A DNA stretch of 36,254 nt from Clostridiales bacterium (GTDB lineage: Bacteria; Bacillota; Clostridia; Saccharofermentanales; Saccharofermentanaceae), in assembly GCA_017964005.1 (NCBI GenBank), contig JAGCSR010000025.1:1-36254 (forward strand), read 5' to 3'. The notes under the pieces were generated by a model. It saw nothing but the letters and a program-made list of their open reading frames with translations, was not told the DNA's origin and made no database searches. The position numbers were made by a program, and so were the translations under genes. This document shows, one piece after another, positions 1 to 10,452 of the stretch (position 1 is its first letter; each line of letters starts with the position of its first letter).

Positions 1-332
1 CTGTTCTTGTTAAGAAATATGCGGCTGCCGGCGAGAATACGCATGAAGCTTATGTAAATAAGAGTTCCAAGGGGCTTATGGATTTTGTCGGCAACCTGAA
101 TTCCAAAGCCATAAGAACAAGTTCGCCGTTAAGGCTAATGGAAGACGATGTGATAATCATCTGTTCCGACGGTGTTACGGATGCCATACCGGTCGTAACT
201 ATCCCCAGATATACGGACGGCGCAGCAACCGCGATTGCCGAGAAGATGAAGCTTCGCATCAGGAGCGCCAAGAGAAAAAGACAGGACAACTATACAGCTA
301 TTGTCATTAAGATGGACAGCAGTATTTTTTAA
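1..332 (+). CDS. PP2C-family Ser/Thr protein phosphatase, C-terminal part (5' end outside window)
   Basis: The reading frame is open from base 3 with no start codon that fits a full gene, so the N-terminus lies left of the window. The visible end carries two late PP2C motifs: a hydrophobic strand followed by CSDGVTDA (the metal-binding Asp of the SDG motif), and DNYTAIVIKM near the C-terminus (the DN.T motif). Known members are Mn/Mg-dependent phosphatases that act on Ser/Thr phosphoproteins, often opposing PASTA kinases or serving in sigma-factor switches; which of these applies cannot be told from a fragment. The next gene starts 12 bases downstream and looks like a decayed relative, so the two are probably co-transcribed. 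Confidence 0.8.
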   Translation, partial: VLVKKYAAAGENTHEAYVNKSSKGLMDFVGNLNSKAIRTSSPLRLMEDDVIIICSDGVTDAIPVVTIPRYTDGAATAIAEKMKLRIRSAKRKRQDNYTAIVIKMDSSIF

Positions 333-344
333 CGGGAGATACAA

Positions 345-884
345 ATGATCGATTACGCCTGCTTTAAACATAAAGGCAACGCAGAGAACTACTGTGACGA
401 GGTCTTTCTGGCCGAGTCGCCCTGTTTTACGGTTGCCGTTTTCTGCGGGAAAGAAGAATATATCAATACCTTGAGTTGTTCTTTCCAACTCAGTGAGATC
501 CTCAAAGATGCAACAGAAGACAATAAACTTGAAGATATATGCAGCACACTGGACCGGAAGATCCCGGAAGAAATAGAGTATCTCATACTCCGTATAGATC
601 CGGATCTTCATGTTGATACATTAAGAAGAGGCGGCGTCCTTGCCTGGATCGTGAATAACGGTGAGATGATGACCCTTCCCAACGGCATCTACGGCCTAAA
701 AGAAGGAGACATGCTGGTCTGCGCCGTCAAAAATTTCTATTCCAGTCTTACAAACGAAGGCATGTTGGCAGATGCCCTTATCTCATCGGATTGTAATGAA
801 TGGATGGACTATCTCGTTAGACGCGTATCGGACAAGACAGAACTGCTCTGTGGTAATCTCTCCGCAGTGTGCATCAGGGTATAA
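345..884 (+). CDS. Small PP2C-like protein, apparently catalytically degenerate
   Basis: A 179-residue protein with a GGGAGA ribosome binding site just upstream, 12 bases after the phosphatase. No confident family match by eye, but the layout echoes a PP2C fold: the start (HKGNAENYCDEVF) resembles the first PP2C strands around the NxD motif, a later hydrophobic strand (GDMLVCAVKN) sits where the SDG motif should be, and the C-terminus (NLSAVCIRV) resembles DN.T.v.i.v. The SDG and DN metal ligands are absent, so phosphatase activity is unlikely if the homology is right. It could be a regulatory partner of the upstream phosphatase. It is also short for a whole PP2C domain (about 240 residues). 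The stop lies 11 bases from the convergent tgt stop, and no terminator hairpin is visible between them. Confidence 0.55.
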   Translation: MIDYACFKHKGNAENYCDEVFLAESPCFTVAVFCGKEEYINTLSCSFQLSEILKDATEDNKLEDICSTLDRKIPEEIEYLILRIDPDLHVDTLRRGGVLAWIVNNGEMMTLPNGIYGLKEGDMLVCAVKNFYSSLTNEGMLADALISSDCNEWMDYLVRRVSDKTELLCGNLSAVCIRV

Positions 885-895
885 AAGAGACCCTG

Positions 896-3066
<2,171 letters not shown>

Positions 3067-3103
3067 TAATGTTCCTTGTGTTTAATATCTGATACCCGAA
3101 AAG

Positions 3104-3135
3104 TTTATCACAAAAGGACGACTGTGGTTTATAAT
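3104..3135 (+). promoter_or_regulatory. Candidate promoter for the TrpB2 gene
   Basis: A perfect -10 hexamer TATAAT lies at 3130-3135, 54 bases before the ATG. The only upstream match is a weak -35 (TTATCA at 3105-3110) at a long 19-base spacing, so only the -10 call is worth trust. I found no equally clear minus-strand promoter for queA in this gap. Confidence 0.35.
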
Positions 3136-3189
3136 TAATTGATTTTTCTATAAGAAGAACAGTTTTGATCCCCGAAAGGAGAGAGTGTT

Positions 3190-4554
3190 ATGTCAGAAAT
3201 ACCCTACAAGATATATCTTGCGGAGAATGAGATCCCTTCCAAGTGGTACAATGTCCGCGCAGATATGAAGAACAAGCCCGCTCCGCTGGTAAATCCCGGA
3301 ACAGGTGAGCCTATGAAGGCTGAAGATCTGTTTCCTGTCTTTTGTGAGGAACTGTGCAGACAGGAATTAGATAACGAGACGCCTTACATTGATATCCCTC
3401 AGGAGATCCAGGACTTCTATAAGATGTACAGACCTTCACCTTTGGTAAGGGCTTACTGCCTTGAGAAGTACCTTGATACACCTGCCCACATCTACTATAA
3501 GTTCGAGGGCAACAATACATCCGGATCCCATAAGCTCAATTCCGCCATCGCTCAGGCCTATTATGCAAAGCAGCAGGGCCTTAAGGGCGTTACCACCGAG
3601 ACCGGTGCAGGTCAGTGGGGTACGGCTCTTTCCATGGCATGCGCATACTTCGGTCTTGACCTTCAGGTGTTTATGGTTAAGGTTTCCTACGAGCAGAAGC
3701 CGTTCAGACGCGAGGTCATGAGAACATACGGCGCTAAGGTTACCCCTTCTCCTTCGATGGAGACAAATATCGGAAGAGCGATCAACGAGAAGTATCCCGG
3801 AACGACGGGAAGCTTGGGCTGCGCTATCTCCGAGGCTGTCGAGGCTGCCACATCCCAGGAAGGATACCGTTATGTTCTGGGTTCCGTTCTGAACCAGGTA
3901 TTGCTTCATCAGTCCATTATCGGTCTTGAGACCAAGGCAGCTCTTGATAAGGTAGGCGTTAAGGCTGATATGATCATCGGATGTGCCGGCGGCGGTTCCA
4001 ACCTCGGCGGACTTATCTCGCCCTTCGTAGGTCAGATGCTGAGAGGGGAAGCTGATTACGAGATCATCGCAGTAGAACCCGCATCCTGTCCTTCACTTAC
4101 GAGAGGAAGCTATGTGTATGACTTCTGCGATACCGGTAAGGTTTGTCCTCTGGCTAAGATGTACACATTGGGCAGCGGCTACATTCCTGCTCCGAACCAT
4201 GCAGGGGGCTTAAGATATCACGGCATGAGCCCCGTTATCTCCCAGCTTTATGATGATAAGATCATCTCTGCCCGTTCCGTTAAGCAGACTGATGTATTCG
4301 AAGCAGCAGAGACATTCGCAAGAGTCGAGGGAATCCTTCCCGCACCTGAGAGTTCTCACGCTATCCGTGTTGCTATCGATGAAGCGCTCAAGTGCAAGGA
4401 ATCCGGCGAAGAGAAGAATATCGTATTCGGTCTCACCGGAACAGGATATTTCGACCTTGTTGCTTATCAGCAGTATAACGACGGAACCATGGAAGATTAT
4501 GTTCCTACAGATGAGGAGATCGCAAAGTCCCTCGCTGAGTGCCCCAAGTTCTGA
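3190..4554 (+). CDS. trpB: TrpB2-type tryptophan synthase beta chain
   Basis: 454 residues, longer than classical TrpB (about 400), as expected of the TrpB2 subgroup. PLP-dependent; makes tryptophan from indole and serine. The PLP lysine is in GSHKLNSA (K115), followed by TETGAGQWG and the phosphate-binding loop CAGGGSNLGG. A GAAAGGAGAG ribosome binding site precedes the ATG. No trpA or other trp gene is near, and a strong terminator follows, so this is a single-gene unit. TrpB2 proteins are known to work without TrpA and are often used for indole salvage, which the isolated position supports; this is inference. Confidence 0.93.
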   Translation: MSEIPYKIYLAENEIPSKWYNVRADMKNKPAPLVNPGTGEPMKAEDLFPVFCEELCRQELDNETPYIDIPQEIQDFYKMYRPSPLVRAYCLEKYLDTPAHIYYKFEGNNTSGSHKLNSAIAQAYYAKQQGLKGVTTETGAGQWGTALSMACAYFGLDLQVFMVKVSYEQKPFRREVMRTYGAKVTPSPSMETNIGRAINEKYPGTTGSLGCAISEAVEAATSQEGYRYVLGSVLNQVLLHQSIIGLETKAALDKVGVKADMIIGCAGGGSNLGGLISPFVGQMLRGEADYEIIAVEPASCPSLTRGSYVYDFCDTGKVCPLAKMYTLGSGYIPAPNHAGGLRYHGMSPVISQLYDDKIISARSVKQTDVFEAAETFARVEGILPAPESSHAIRVAIDEALKCKESGEEKNIVFGLTGTGYFDLVAYQQYNDGTMEDYVPTDEEIAKSLAECPKF

Positions 4555-4579
4555 TATAACTGAGATCATCAATATGAAT

Positions 4580-4615
4580 AAGGCCGTCTTACATCGTGAG
4601 ACGGCCTTTATATTT
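4580..4615 (+). terminator. Rho-independent terminator after trpB
   Basis: Stem AAGGCCGTCTTA (4580-4591) pairs with the arm at 4597-4608, with one G-T wobble and a five-base loop. It runs into TTTATATTTAT. Confidence 0.85.
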
Positions 4616-4630
4616 ATAGTATTTTAGTGA

Positions 4631-4657
4631 TTGAATACCGGGAATTATTGGTATAAT
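4631..4657 (+). promoter_or_regulatory. Extended -10 promoter of the CapA-like gene
   Basis: TTGAAT at 4631-4636, then after 15 bases TGG-TATAAT (TG at 4649-4650, TATAAT at 4652-4657), an extended -10 element. It lies just after the trpB terminator. The first in-frame ATG of the downstream ORF (4656) overlaps the -10 box, which argues for a later translation start. Confidence 0.6.
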
Positions 4658-4691
4658 GAAAATCGAGATTATCCATGAGGTGTCAGATAAA

Positions 4692-5825
4692 TTGAGTCGT
4701 GTCGGTTGCAAAGCGGCAGCTTTGATCATTTCCTTATCCGTATCGGTGCTTGCGGTATCCTGCGCAGGCGGAGTTGACACACAGAACACGACATTGGATA
4801 TAAGTCCCGATTCAACTGTAGACGAACAGGTGCTGTCGGATATGGCAGCCTCTATTGCGACGGAGACTTCTTCCGGTACTGCTGAAGAGACTGATGTGAC
4901 AGCGGATCCTGAAGCGTCGGGAACAGGTCCTGAGGTAACTGTCAGCTTCATTGGAGACCTTACGCTCACCCAGGATATCAATGTCCGCAATTCGGCATGT
5001 TTTGACAGCGTTGTCGGGAATGACCTGGATTATTGCTTTAAGAACTGTAAGGCGGTTTTCGAGAAGGACGACATGACTCTGGCCAATCTGGAGAATGCCG
5101 TTACGACCAGACAGTCCCATGCTTCAAAACAGTTTGTCTTCGGAATGAAGCCCGCAAATCTGGAGATGCTCAAGCGCGCCAGCATAGAGTGCGTCAATAT
5201 CGCCAATAACCATACAAAAGACTATCTCCTTGAAGGCCTTGAGGATACCAGGAAGAACCTTGATGAATACGGGATCGTCTGGTCAGACCAGAATTCTGTT
5301 TCAACTTATGAAGTCAACGGTATCCTTATCGGTATGTTCGGCCTGTCTAACAGCGGCACTGCGTCCCAGGGATACGGTCTTATCGATCAGCTCAAGCAGA
5401 AGGGATGTGACATTATCATCGCTTCCTGCCACTGGGGAATAGAAGCCAAATATGAAGCCAGCGGGGACCAGAAAGCTTTGGGCCGCGCACTGATAGATCA
5501 TGGCGCAGATATAGTCATAGGACATCATCCCCACAGGCTCCAGCCCATCGAATACTATAACGGTCACTATATCGTCTACAGCTTATCGAATTTTTGTTTT
5601 GGTGGAAATAACAAGTTATCCGACCCCGATTCTGTGATAATTCAATGCAAATTCATTATGGACGAGAAGGGGGATAATTGCGTAGACTATAGGCTGAAGG
5701 TAATTCCCTATGCGCAGACATCCACGCGCCCCGGCAATGACTTCTGTCCGAAGCCTTATGATTGGGGTTCCGAAGACTATTACAGATGCCTCAAGCGCCT
5801 TGAATGGTCGACTGAAGATGAGTGA
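4692..5825 (+). CDS. CapA/PgsA-family metallophosphatase-like lipoprotein
   Basis: Starts with a lipoprotein signal: hydrophobic stretch ending LAVSC, with the lipidated Cys at about residue 24 of the chosen start, then an acidic Ser/Thr-rich linker. The CapA-like (PF09587) domain shows SFIGDLTL, ANLENAVT, NIANNHTKDY, IIIASCHWG and IVIGHHPHRLQPIEYY, the usual metal-ligand pattern of this calcineurin-like fold. Members are named for poly-gamma-glutamate synthesis, but many, like this orphan copy, have no known substrate. Start choice: the frame is open from ATG 4656, but that ATG overlaps the -10 box; GAGG at 4677-4680 points to TTG 4692 (GTG 4680 is another option). The purE gene begins 38 bases later without a terminator between. 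Confidence 0.82.
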   Translation: MSRVGCKAAALIISLSVSVLAVSCAGGVDTQNTTLDISPDSTVDEQVLSDMAASIATETSSGTAEETDVTADPEASGTGPEVTVSFIGDLTLTQDINVRNSACFDSVVGNDLDYCFKNCKAVFEKDDMTLANLENAVTTRQSHASKQFVFGMKPANLEMLKRASIECVNIANNHTKDYLLEGLEDTRKNLDEYGIVWSDQNSVSTYEVNGILIGMFGLSNSGTASQGYGLIDQLKQKGCDIIIASCHWGIEAKYEASGDQKALGRALIDHGADIVIGHHPHRLQPIEYYNGHYIVYSLSNFCFGGNNKLSDPDSVIIQCKFIMDEKGDNCVDYRLKVIPYAQTSTRPGNDFCPKPYDWGSEDYYRCLKRLEWSTEDE

Positions 5826-5862
5826 TGGATGAAGATATATCTTTGAAGGAAGGTCAATAAGA

Positions 5863-6372
5863 ATGAGTAACAACAAGGTATTGGTCGTAATGGGATCTGA
5901 TTCCGATTTCCCCGTAATGGAAAACTGCTTTAAGATGCTGGACAAGTTCGGTGTCGAATACGAGGCAAGGGTTGCTTCCGCGCACAGGACTCCCGAGAGA
6001 GCCATCAGTCTGGCAAAGAATGCAAAGGATAACGGTTTTGCCGTTGTTATCGGCGCCGCGGGACTTGCGGCTCACCTTGCCGGCGTGCTTGCGGCAAATA
6101 CTACATTGCCTGTTATAGGGGTTCCTTGCAAGGGCGGCGCCCTGGCAGGTGTTGATGCTCTTTATGCAACGGTTCAGATGCCGACCGGGATCCCTGTTGC
6201 GACAGTCGCTATCGACGGCGCTGCGAATGCTGCGATCCTGGCTTGTCAGATTATCGCCGTAGCAGATGATGATTTGGCGGCAAAACTTGCAGATTATAAG
6301 AAGAGCCTTGCGGATTCCGTAGATCAGCGGGATGCGAATCTTCAGGATAAGATCAAGAATATGAATGCATAA
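5863..6372 (+). CDS. purE: N5-carboxyaminoimidazole ribonucleotide mutase (class I PurE)
   Basis: 169 residues. Converts N5-CAIR to CAIR in purine synthesis, working after PurK, which is not in the window. Class I features are visible: MGSDSDFPVM at residues 9-18, ASAHRTPER with the catalytic His, the GAAGLAAHLAGV loop, and VQMPTGIPVATV. AAGGAAGG precedes the ATG. It is the first of five purine genes in a row on the same strand with short gaps (26, 11, 17 and 24 bases), a clear operon. Confidence 0.96.
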   Translation: MSNNKVLVVMGSDSDFPVMENCFKMLDKFGVEYEARVASAHRTPERAISLAKNAKDNGFAVVIGAAGLAAHLAGVLAANTTLPVIGVPCKGGALAGVDALYATVQMPTGIPVATVAIDGAANAAILACQIIAVADDDLAAKLADYKKSLADSVDQRDANLQDKIKNMNA

Positions 6373-6398
6373 ACTATAATCAGAGGAGACAAAGGACT

Positions 6399-7808
6399 AT
6401 GAGCGGTATTTTCGGTTGTATCGACACGAAAGGCAAATTGGATGAAGTGGCAAAGACGGCATACTACGGTATCTTCTCTTTGCAGCACAGAGGACAGGAA
6501 TCGGCAGGCATTGCGATCAACGATCGCGGTGCTTTTATCGTTCACAAGGGCAACGGTCTTGTTACGGACGTGTTCGATGACATTACATTATCTGCACTCG
6601 AAGGCTGCGCTGCAGTAGGTCATGCCAGAGGCGGATCTCCCAAGGATTCCGGCAACGATGCTATCCAGCCTATACATATCAAGTCCCGTGTCGGCAATAT
6701 CGCTTTAGTCGTGGATTCCGTAATCCATAACGAGAATTCCTTAAGGGATGAGCTCAAGAACGTTGGAGCTATCTTCCAGACCAATACAGATTCTGAGATC
6801 ATCCTGTCCCTGTTCTCCAGGAACCGCGTAAGGACCGAGACCTGTGAGGAAGCGATCGCCAAGACATGTGAAGAGATCAAGGGTGTTTATTCCATGGTCT
6901 TCATGACTGAGGATAAGGTCATCGGCGTCAGGGATCCTTATGGATTAAGACCTTTGGTTCTCGGTAAGAAGGGCGATATGTATATCCTGTCTTCCGAGTC
7001 CTGTGCTCTGGACGCACTTGATGCCGAGTTCGTAAGAGATGTTGATCCCGGCGAGATCGTATCGATCAGCAAGGACGGCGTCAGTTCCACATATTTCGGC
7101 GGGTGCACCGGCGACCATAAGGCCGGTAAGGTCTGTGTTTTCGAATATGTATATGTAGCAAGGCCTGACAGCAACATCGACAATATGAATGTTTTCGAGT
7201 CGAGGGTAAGAGTCGGAAGAAGGCTTGCCAAAGAGCAGCCTTGTGACTGTGATATAGTTATCGGTGCTCCCGACTCCGGTAACCCCGCTGCCATCGGATT
7301 CGCCGAAGGCATGGGTGTTCCTTACGGTGCAGGTCTTCTTAAGAACCGTTATGTCGGAAGAACATTTATCAAGAGTACTCAGCAGCAGAGAGAACTGGCA
7401 GTAAGGATGAAGTTCTCTGTCCTCAAGAGTGCCGTTACCGGCAAGAAAGTATGTATCGTTGACGACTCACTCGTAAGAGGAACCACGACTAAGCATATAA
7501 TCACTTTCTTAAGAGAGAACGGTGCAAAAGAAGTACATCTGCGTCTTGCATCCCCGCCGGTAAGATTCCCTTGCTGCTACGGTGTCAATGCTTCCCGCGG
7601 TGTTGAGCTTCCCGCAAGCACCAAGTCGGTAGAAGAGATCTGTCAGATGATCGGTGCCGATTCATTGGGATACATAAGTCTCGAATCCCTCAAGGAATCT
7701 CTGGAAGGCATAAGCTGCGGCGTATGTTCTGCATGCTTCGACGGCAACTTCATCGCAGGTAAGCCCGAAGAAGAAGCGGACTCCGTACACGAAGTAAATT
7801 ATAAGTAA
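6399..7808 (+). CDS. purF: PurF-like amidophosphoribosyltransferase with a defective glutaminase site
   Basis: 469 residues, full length; by family, the first committed purine step (PRPP to phosphoribosylamine). The phosphoribosyltransferase half looks intact: VCIVDDSLVRGTTTKHI is the PRPP loop, and the [4Fe-4S] cysteines of the Bacillus-type enzyme are all there (about C246, C392, C440, C443). The N-terminal glutaminase half keeps its fold motifs (SLQHRGQESAGIAI) but not its chemistry. The chain starts MSGIFG where active enzymes have a nucleophilic Cys before G-[IV]-F-G; RY[SA]T is RGGS (77-80); and the HNGNL oxyanion loop is replaced around 105-109 (VDSVI). GAGGAG ten bases before the ATG rules out a longer N-terminus. 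It may be ammonia-dependent, or a second PurF may exist elsewhere. Confidence 0.88.
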   Translation: MSGIFGCIDTKGKLDEVAKTAYYGIFSLQHRGQESAGIAINDRGAFIVHKGNGLVTDVFDDITLSALEGCAAVGHARGGSPKDSGNDAIQPIHIKSRVGNIALVVDSVIHNENSLRDELKNVGAIFQTNTDSEIILSLFSRNRVRTETCEEAIAKTCEEIKGVYSMVFMTEDKVIGVRDPYGLRPLVLGKKGDMYILSSESCALDALDAEFVRDVDPGEIVSISKDGVSSTYFGGCTGDHKAGKVCVFEYVYVARPDSNIDNMNVFESRVRVGRRLAKEQPCDCDIVIGAPDSGNPAAIGFAEGMGVPYGAGLLKNRYVGRTFIKSTQQQRELAVRMKFSVLKSAVTGKKVCIVDDSLVRGTTTKHIITFLRENGAKEVHLRLASPPVRFPCCYGVNASRGVELPASTKSVEEICQMIGADSLGYISLESLKESLEGISCGVCSACFDGNFIAGKPEEEADSVHEVNYK

Positions 7809-7819
7809 GGACAGTCGGT

Positions 7820-8443
7820 ATGAGGATTGCGGTATTTGTTTCAGGCGGAGGAACTAACCTTCAGGCGATAATAGACAGGATAAAGGACGGATATCTCGCC
7901 GATATCGATATCGGTCTGGTCGTATCGTCTTCTCCCAAAGCGTATGCTCTTACCAGGGCGTCCGACAACAATATCCCTTCAGTCGTGTTGAGCGCGAAAG
8001 ACTTTGCGTCAAGAGAAGAGTGGGATCTTAAGGTGCTCAACGCTGTTGAAGAGGCCGGTTGTGAACTCATTGTCCTCGCAGGATACCTGTCTTTGCTGGG
8101 GAAAGAGACGGTCAAGGCATTCTCTAACAGGATCATCAATATCCATCCGGCTCTGATACCCGCATTCTGCGGTGAAGGCATGTACGGGATAAGACCGCAT
8201 ATCGCGGCACTTGCAAGGGGCGTAAAGGTGTCGGGCGCAACAGTTCATTTTGTTAACGAAGAATACGATTCCGGTCCCATCATCATCCAGAAGGCCGTAG
8301 ATGTGCTTCCTGATGATACGCCTGAGATACTACAGCAGAGGATCATGAAAGAATGCGAGCAGGAGATACTGCCGAAAGCCATAAGGCTTCTTGCTGACGG
8401 CAAGGTCTCTATCGAAAATAACATAGCATATATTAAAGATTGA
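7820..8443 (+). CDS. purN: Phosphoribosylglycinamide formyltransferase (10-formyl-THF dependent)
   Basis: 207 residues, typical PurN length. Transfers a formyl group from 10-formyltetrahydrofolate to GAR. Visible motifs: VSGGGTNLQAI at 7-17 for phosphate binding; NIHPALIPAF with the catalytic Asn107 and His109 (the usual form is IHPSLLPAF); and EEYDSGPII with the catalytic Asp at about 150. AAGGA lies before the ATG, 11 bases after purF. The ORF end lies 17 bases before the next start. Confidence 0.95.
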   Translation: MRIAVFVSGGGTNLQAIIDRIKDGYLADIDIGLVVSSSPKAYALTRASDNNIPSVVLSAKDFASREEWDLKVLNAVEEAGCELIVLAGYLSLLGKETVKAFSNRIINIHPALIPAFCGEGMYGIRPHIAALARGVKVSGATVHFVNEEYDSGPIIIQKAVDVLPDDTPEILQQRIMKECEQEILPKAIRLLADGKVSIENNIAYIKD

Positions 8444-8460
8444 TCAAGGAGGAGGTCATC

Positions 8461-9174
8461 ATGGAAAAGAAAGATCTGTTTGAGTATGTAGCGGGAAATG
8501 ACTATCCCGGAAGAGGCATCGTTATCGGCAGATGCGCATGCGGCAAGAAGGCAGTTACGGCTTACTTCATCATGGGCAGGTCCGTTAACTCCAGGAACAG
8601 GGTGTTTGTACCTACAGCTGACGGCATCAAGACTGAGGCTTTCGATCCTTCAAAATTGACGGATCCGCACCTCATCATCTATTCTCCTGTCAGAGTCTTA
8701 GGCAATAAGACTATCGTTACCAACGGTGACCAGACCGATACGATCTATGAGATGATGGATAAGCAGCAGACTTTCGAGCAGGCTTTGAGAGGCCGTGAGT
8801 TCGAAGACGATGCTCCCAACTTCACCCCCAGGATCTCCGGTATCCTTCATATCGAGAACGGCACATATAACTATGCTATGTCTATCCTGAAGAGTGCGGA
8901 CGGTGATCCGGCTTCATGCCAGAGACATACATTTACATACACCAATCCTCTTCCCGGAGAGGGCAGGATCATTCATACATATATCGGTGACGGAAGTCCT
9001 CTGCCCAGCTTCGAAGGCGAGCCCGTAAGGATCTCTATCGAAGATAAGATCGATGAATTTACCGATAAGCTCTGGAATGCTCTTAACGAAGACAACAAAG
9101 TCTCACTGTTCGTAAGATATATCGATATCGCAACCGGTGAGGCAGAGACCAGGATCGTCAACAAGAACGTTTGA
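8461..9174 (+). CDS. purO: PurO-type IMP cyclohydrolase
   Basis: 237 residues from the ATG at 8461, which is preceded by a strong GGAGGAGG; the frame extends to an upstream ATG at 8440, but that codon lies inside the purN end and lacks a ribosome binding site. The N-terminal NDYPGRGIVIG motif and the overall pattern match the IMP_cyclohydrolase family (PF07826) first described as PurO in archaea. It closes the ring of FAICAR to IMP, the last step of the pathway. It sits directly before a stand-alone AICAR transformylase, so the two replace the N- and C-terminal halves of bifunctional PurH. Confidence 0.9.
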   Translation: MEKKDLFEYVAGNDYPGRGIVIGRCACGKKAVTAYFIMGRSVNSRNRVFVPTADGIKTEAFDPSKLTDPHLIIYSPVRVLGNKTIVTNGDQTDTIYEMMDKQQTFEQALRGREFEDDAPNFTPRISGILHIENGTYNYAMSILKSADGDPASCQRHTFTYTNPLPGEGRIIHTYIGDGSPLPSFEGEPVRISIEDKIDEFTDKLWNALNEDNKVSLFVRYIDIATGEAETRIVNKNV

Positions 9175-9198
9175 TATTAATATTTGGAGGATATTACA

Positions 9199-10380
9199 AT
9201 GGCAAATGAGATGGAACTGAAGTACGGATGCAACCCCAACCAGAAGCCTTCAAGAGTCTTTATGGCAGACGGCACCGAACTTCCTTTTACTGTGTTGAAC
9301 GGACGCCCGGGATACATCAATCTTCTTGATGCTTTCAACGGGTGGCAGCTCGTATCAGAACTCAAGCGCGCAACAGGACTCCCCAGCGCAACATCCTTTA
9401 AGCATGTATCTCCCGCAGGTGCAGCTGTAGGTAAGCCCCTGTCCGAGACAGAGAAGAAGATATACTTTGTAGATGATCTGGGTGAACTGTCTCCCATCGC
9501 CTGTGCTTATGCAAGAGCAAGAGGCGCTGACAGAATGAGTTCTTTCGGTGACTTCGTATCTTTGTCCGATACATGTGATGCCATCACGGCAACGATGCTC
9601 AAGAGAGAAGTATCCGACGGTATCATCGCTCCCGATTATACAGATGAAGCTCTTGAGATCTTAAAGTCCAAGAGGAAGGGTTCTTACTGCATCCTCAAGA
9701 TGGATCCTGATTATGTTCCCAACCCTGTAGAGACAAAGCAGGTGTTCGGTGTAACATTCGAGCAGGGAAGAAACAACCTTGTAGTTAACACTGACAGCCT
9801 TGCAAATGTCGTAACTGCAAAGAAGGATATCCCTGATGACAAGAAGATCGATCTTATGATCGCGCTCATCACTTTGAAGTACACACAGTCCAACTCTGTT
9901 TGCTTCGTAAAAGACGGCCAGGCTATCGGAATCGGAGCAGGCCAGCAGTCCAGAATCCACTGCACCAGGATCGCCGGCAACAAGGCCGACAACTGGTGGC
10001 TCAGACAGAACCCGAAGGTATTGAACCTCCCGTTCAAGGCAGACATCGGCCGTCCCGACAGAGACAACACCATCGATATCTATATCTCCGACGATTATAT
10101 GGATGTTCTTGCAGATGGCACATGGCAGAATTTCTTCACAGAGTGCCCCGAGCCTCTTTCCCGTGAAGAGAAGAAAGCCTGGATCGCACAGAATACAGAT
10201 GTATCTCTGGGCTCCGATGCATTCTTCCCCTTCGGCGACAACATCGAGAGAGCTTACAAGAGTGGCGTCCGTTATGTCGTGGAACCTGGCGGATCCGTCC
10301 GTGATGATCAGGTCATCGCAACCTGCGATAAGTTCGGTATTGCAATGGCATTCAACGGCATCAGACTGTTCCATCACTGA
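9199..10380 (+). CDS. purH: Stand-alone AICAR formyltransferase (PurH C-terminal domain only)
   Basis: 393 residues and no MGS-like cyclohydrolase domain, so only the transformylase half of PurH. Adds formyl to AICAR using 10-formyl-THF. The catalytic Lys-His pair is K68-H69 in KHVSPAGAAVG; other family blocks are YARARGADRMSS, REVSDGIIAP, KYTQSNSVC, GIGAGQQSRIHCTR and SDAFFPFGDN near the end, then LFHH at the C-terminus. The wording of these blocks is closer, from memory, to the animal ATIC enzyme than to the common bacterial form (KHxNPCG). ATG 9199 with GGAGG nine bases upstream is preferred over the TTG at 9184. It is the last gene of the purine run; a perfect hairpin follows. Confidence 0.93.
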   Translation: MANEMELKYGCNPNQKPSRVFMADGTELPFTVLNGRPGYINLLDAFNGWQLVSELKRATGLPSATSFKHVSPAGAAVGKPLSETEKKIYFVDDLGELSPIACAYARARGADRMSSFGDFVSLSDTCDAITATMLKREVSDGIIAPDYTDEALEILKSKRKGSYCILKMDPDYVPNPVETKQVFGVTFEQGRNNLVVNTDSLANVVTAKKDIPDDKKIDLMIALITLKYTQSNSVCFVKDGQAIGIGAGQQSRIHCTRIAGNKADNWWLRQNPKVLNLPFKADIGRPDRDNTIDIYISDDYMDVLADGTWQNFFTECPEPLSREEKKAWIAQNTDVSLGSDAFFPFGDNIERAYKSGVRYVVEPGGSVRDDQVIATCDKFGIAMAFNGIRLFHH

Positions 10381-10403
10381 TAACATTAGGATTAAACTGA
10401 ATC

Positions 10404-10431
10404 GTAAGGGGCGCCCTGAGGCGCCCCTTAC
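10404..10431 (+). terminator. Perfect 12-bp GC-rich hairpin after the purine genes
   Basis: GTAAGGGGCGCC (10404-10415), loop CTGA, then its exact complement to 10431. There is no T-run after it (TCAAATC follows), so it may be a weak or factor-dependent terminator or an mRNA-protecting hairpin. The next gene's AAGGAGG lies about 10 bases further. Confidence 0.6.
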
Positions 10432-10452
10432 TCAAATCTAAAGGAGGTTCGT

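Noticed and set aside
6340..6398. Longer PurF start that could supply the missing N-terminal Cys
   Set aside because: The upstream frame is not supported by a start with a ribosome binding site; GAGGAG fits the ATG at 6399.
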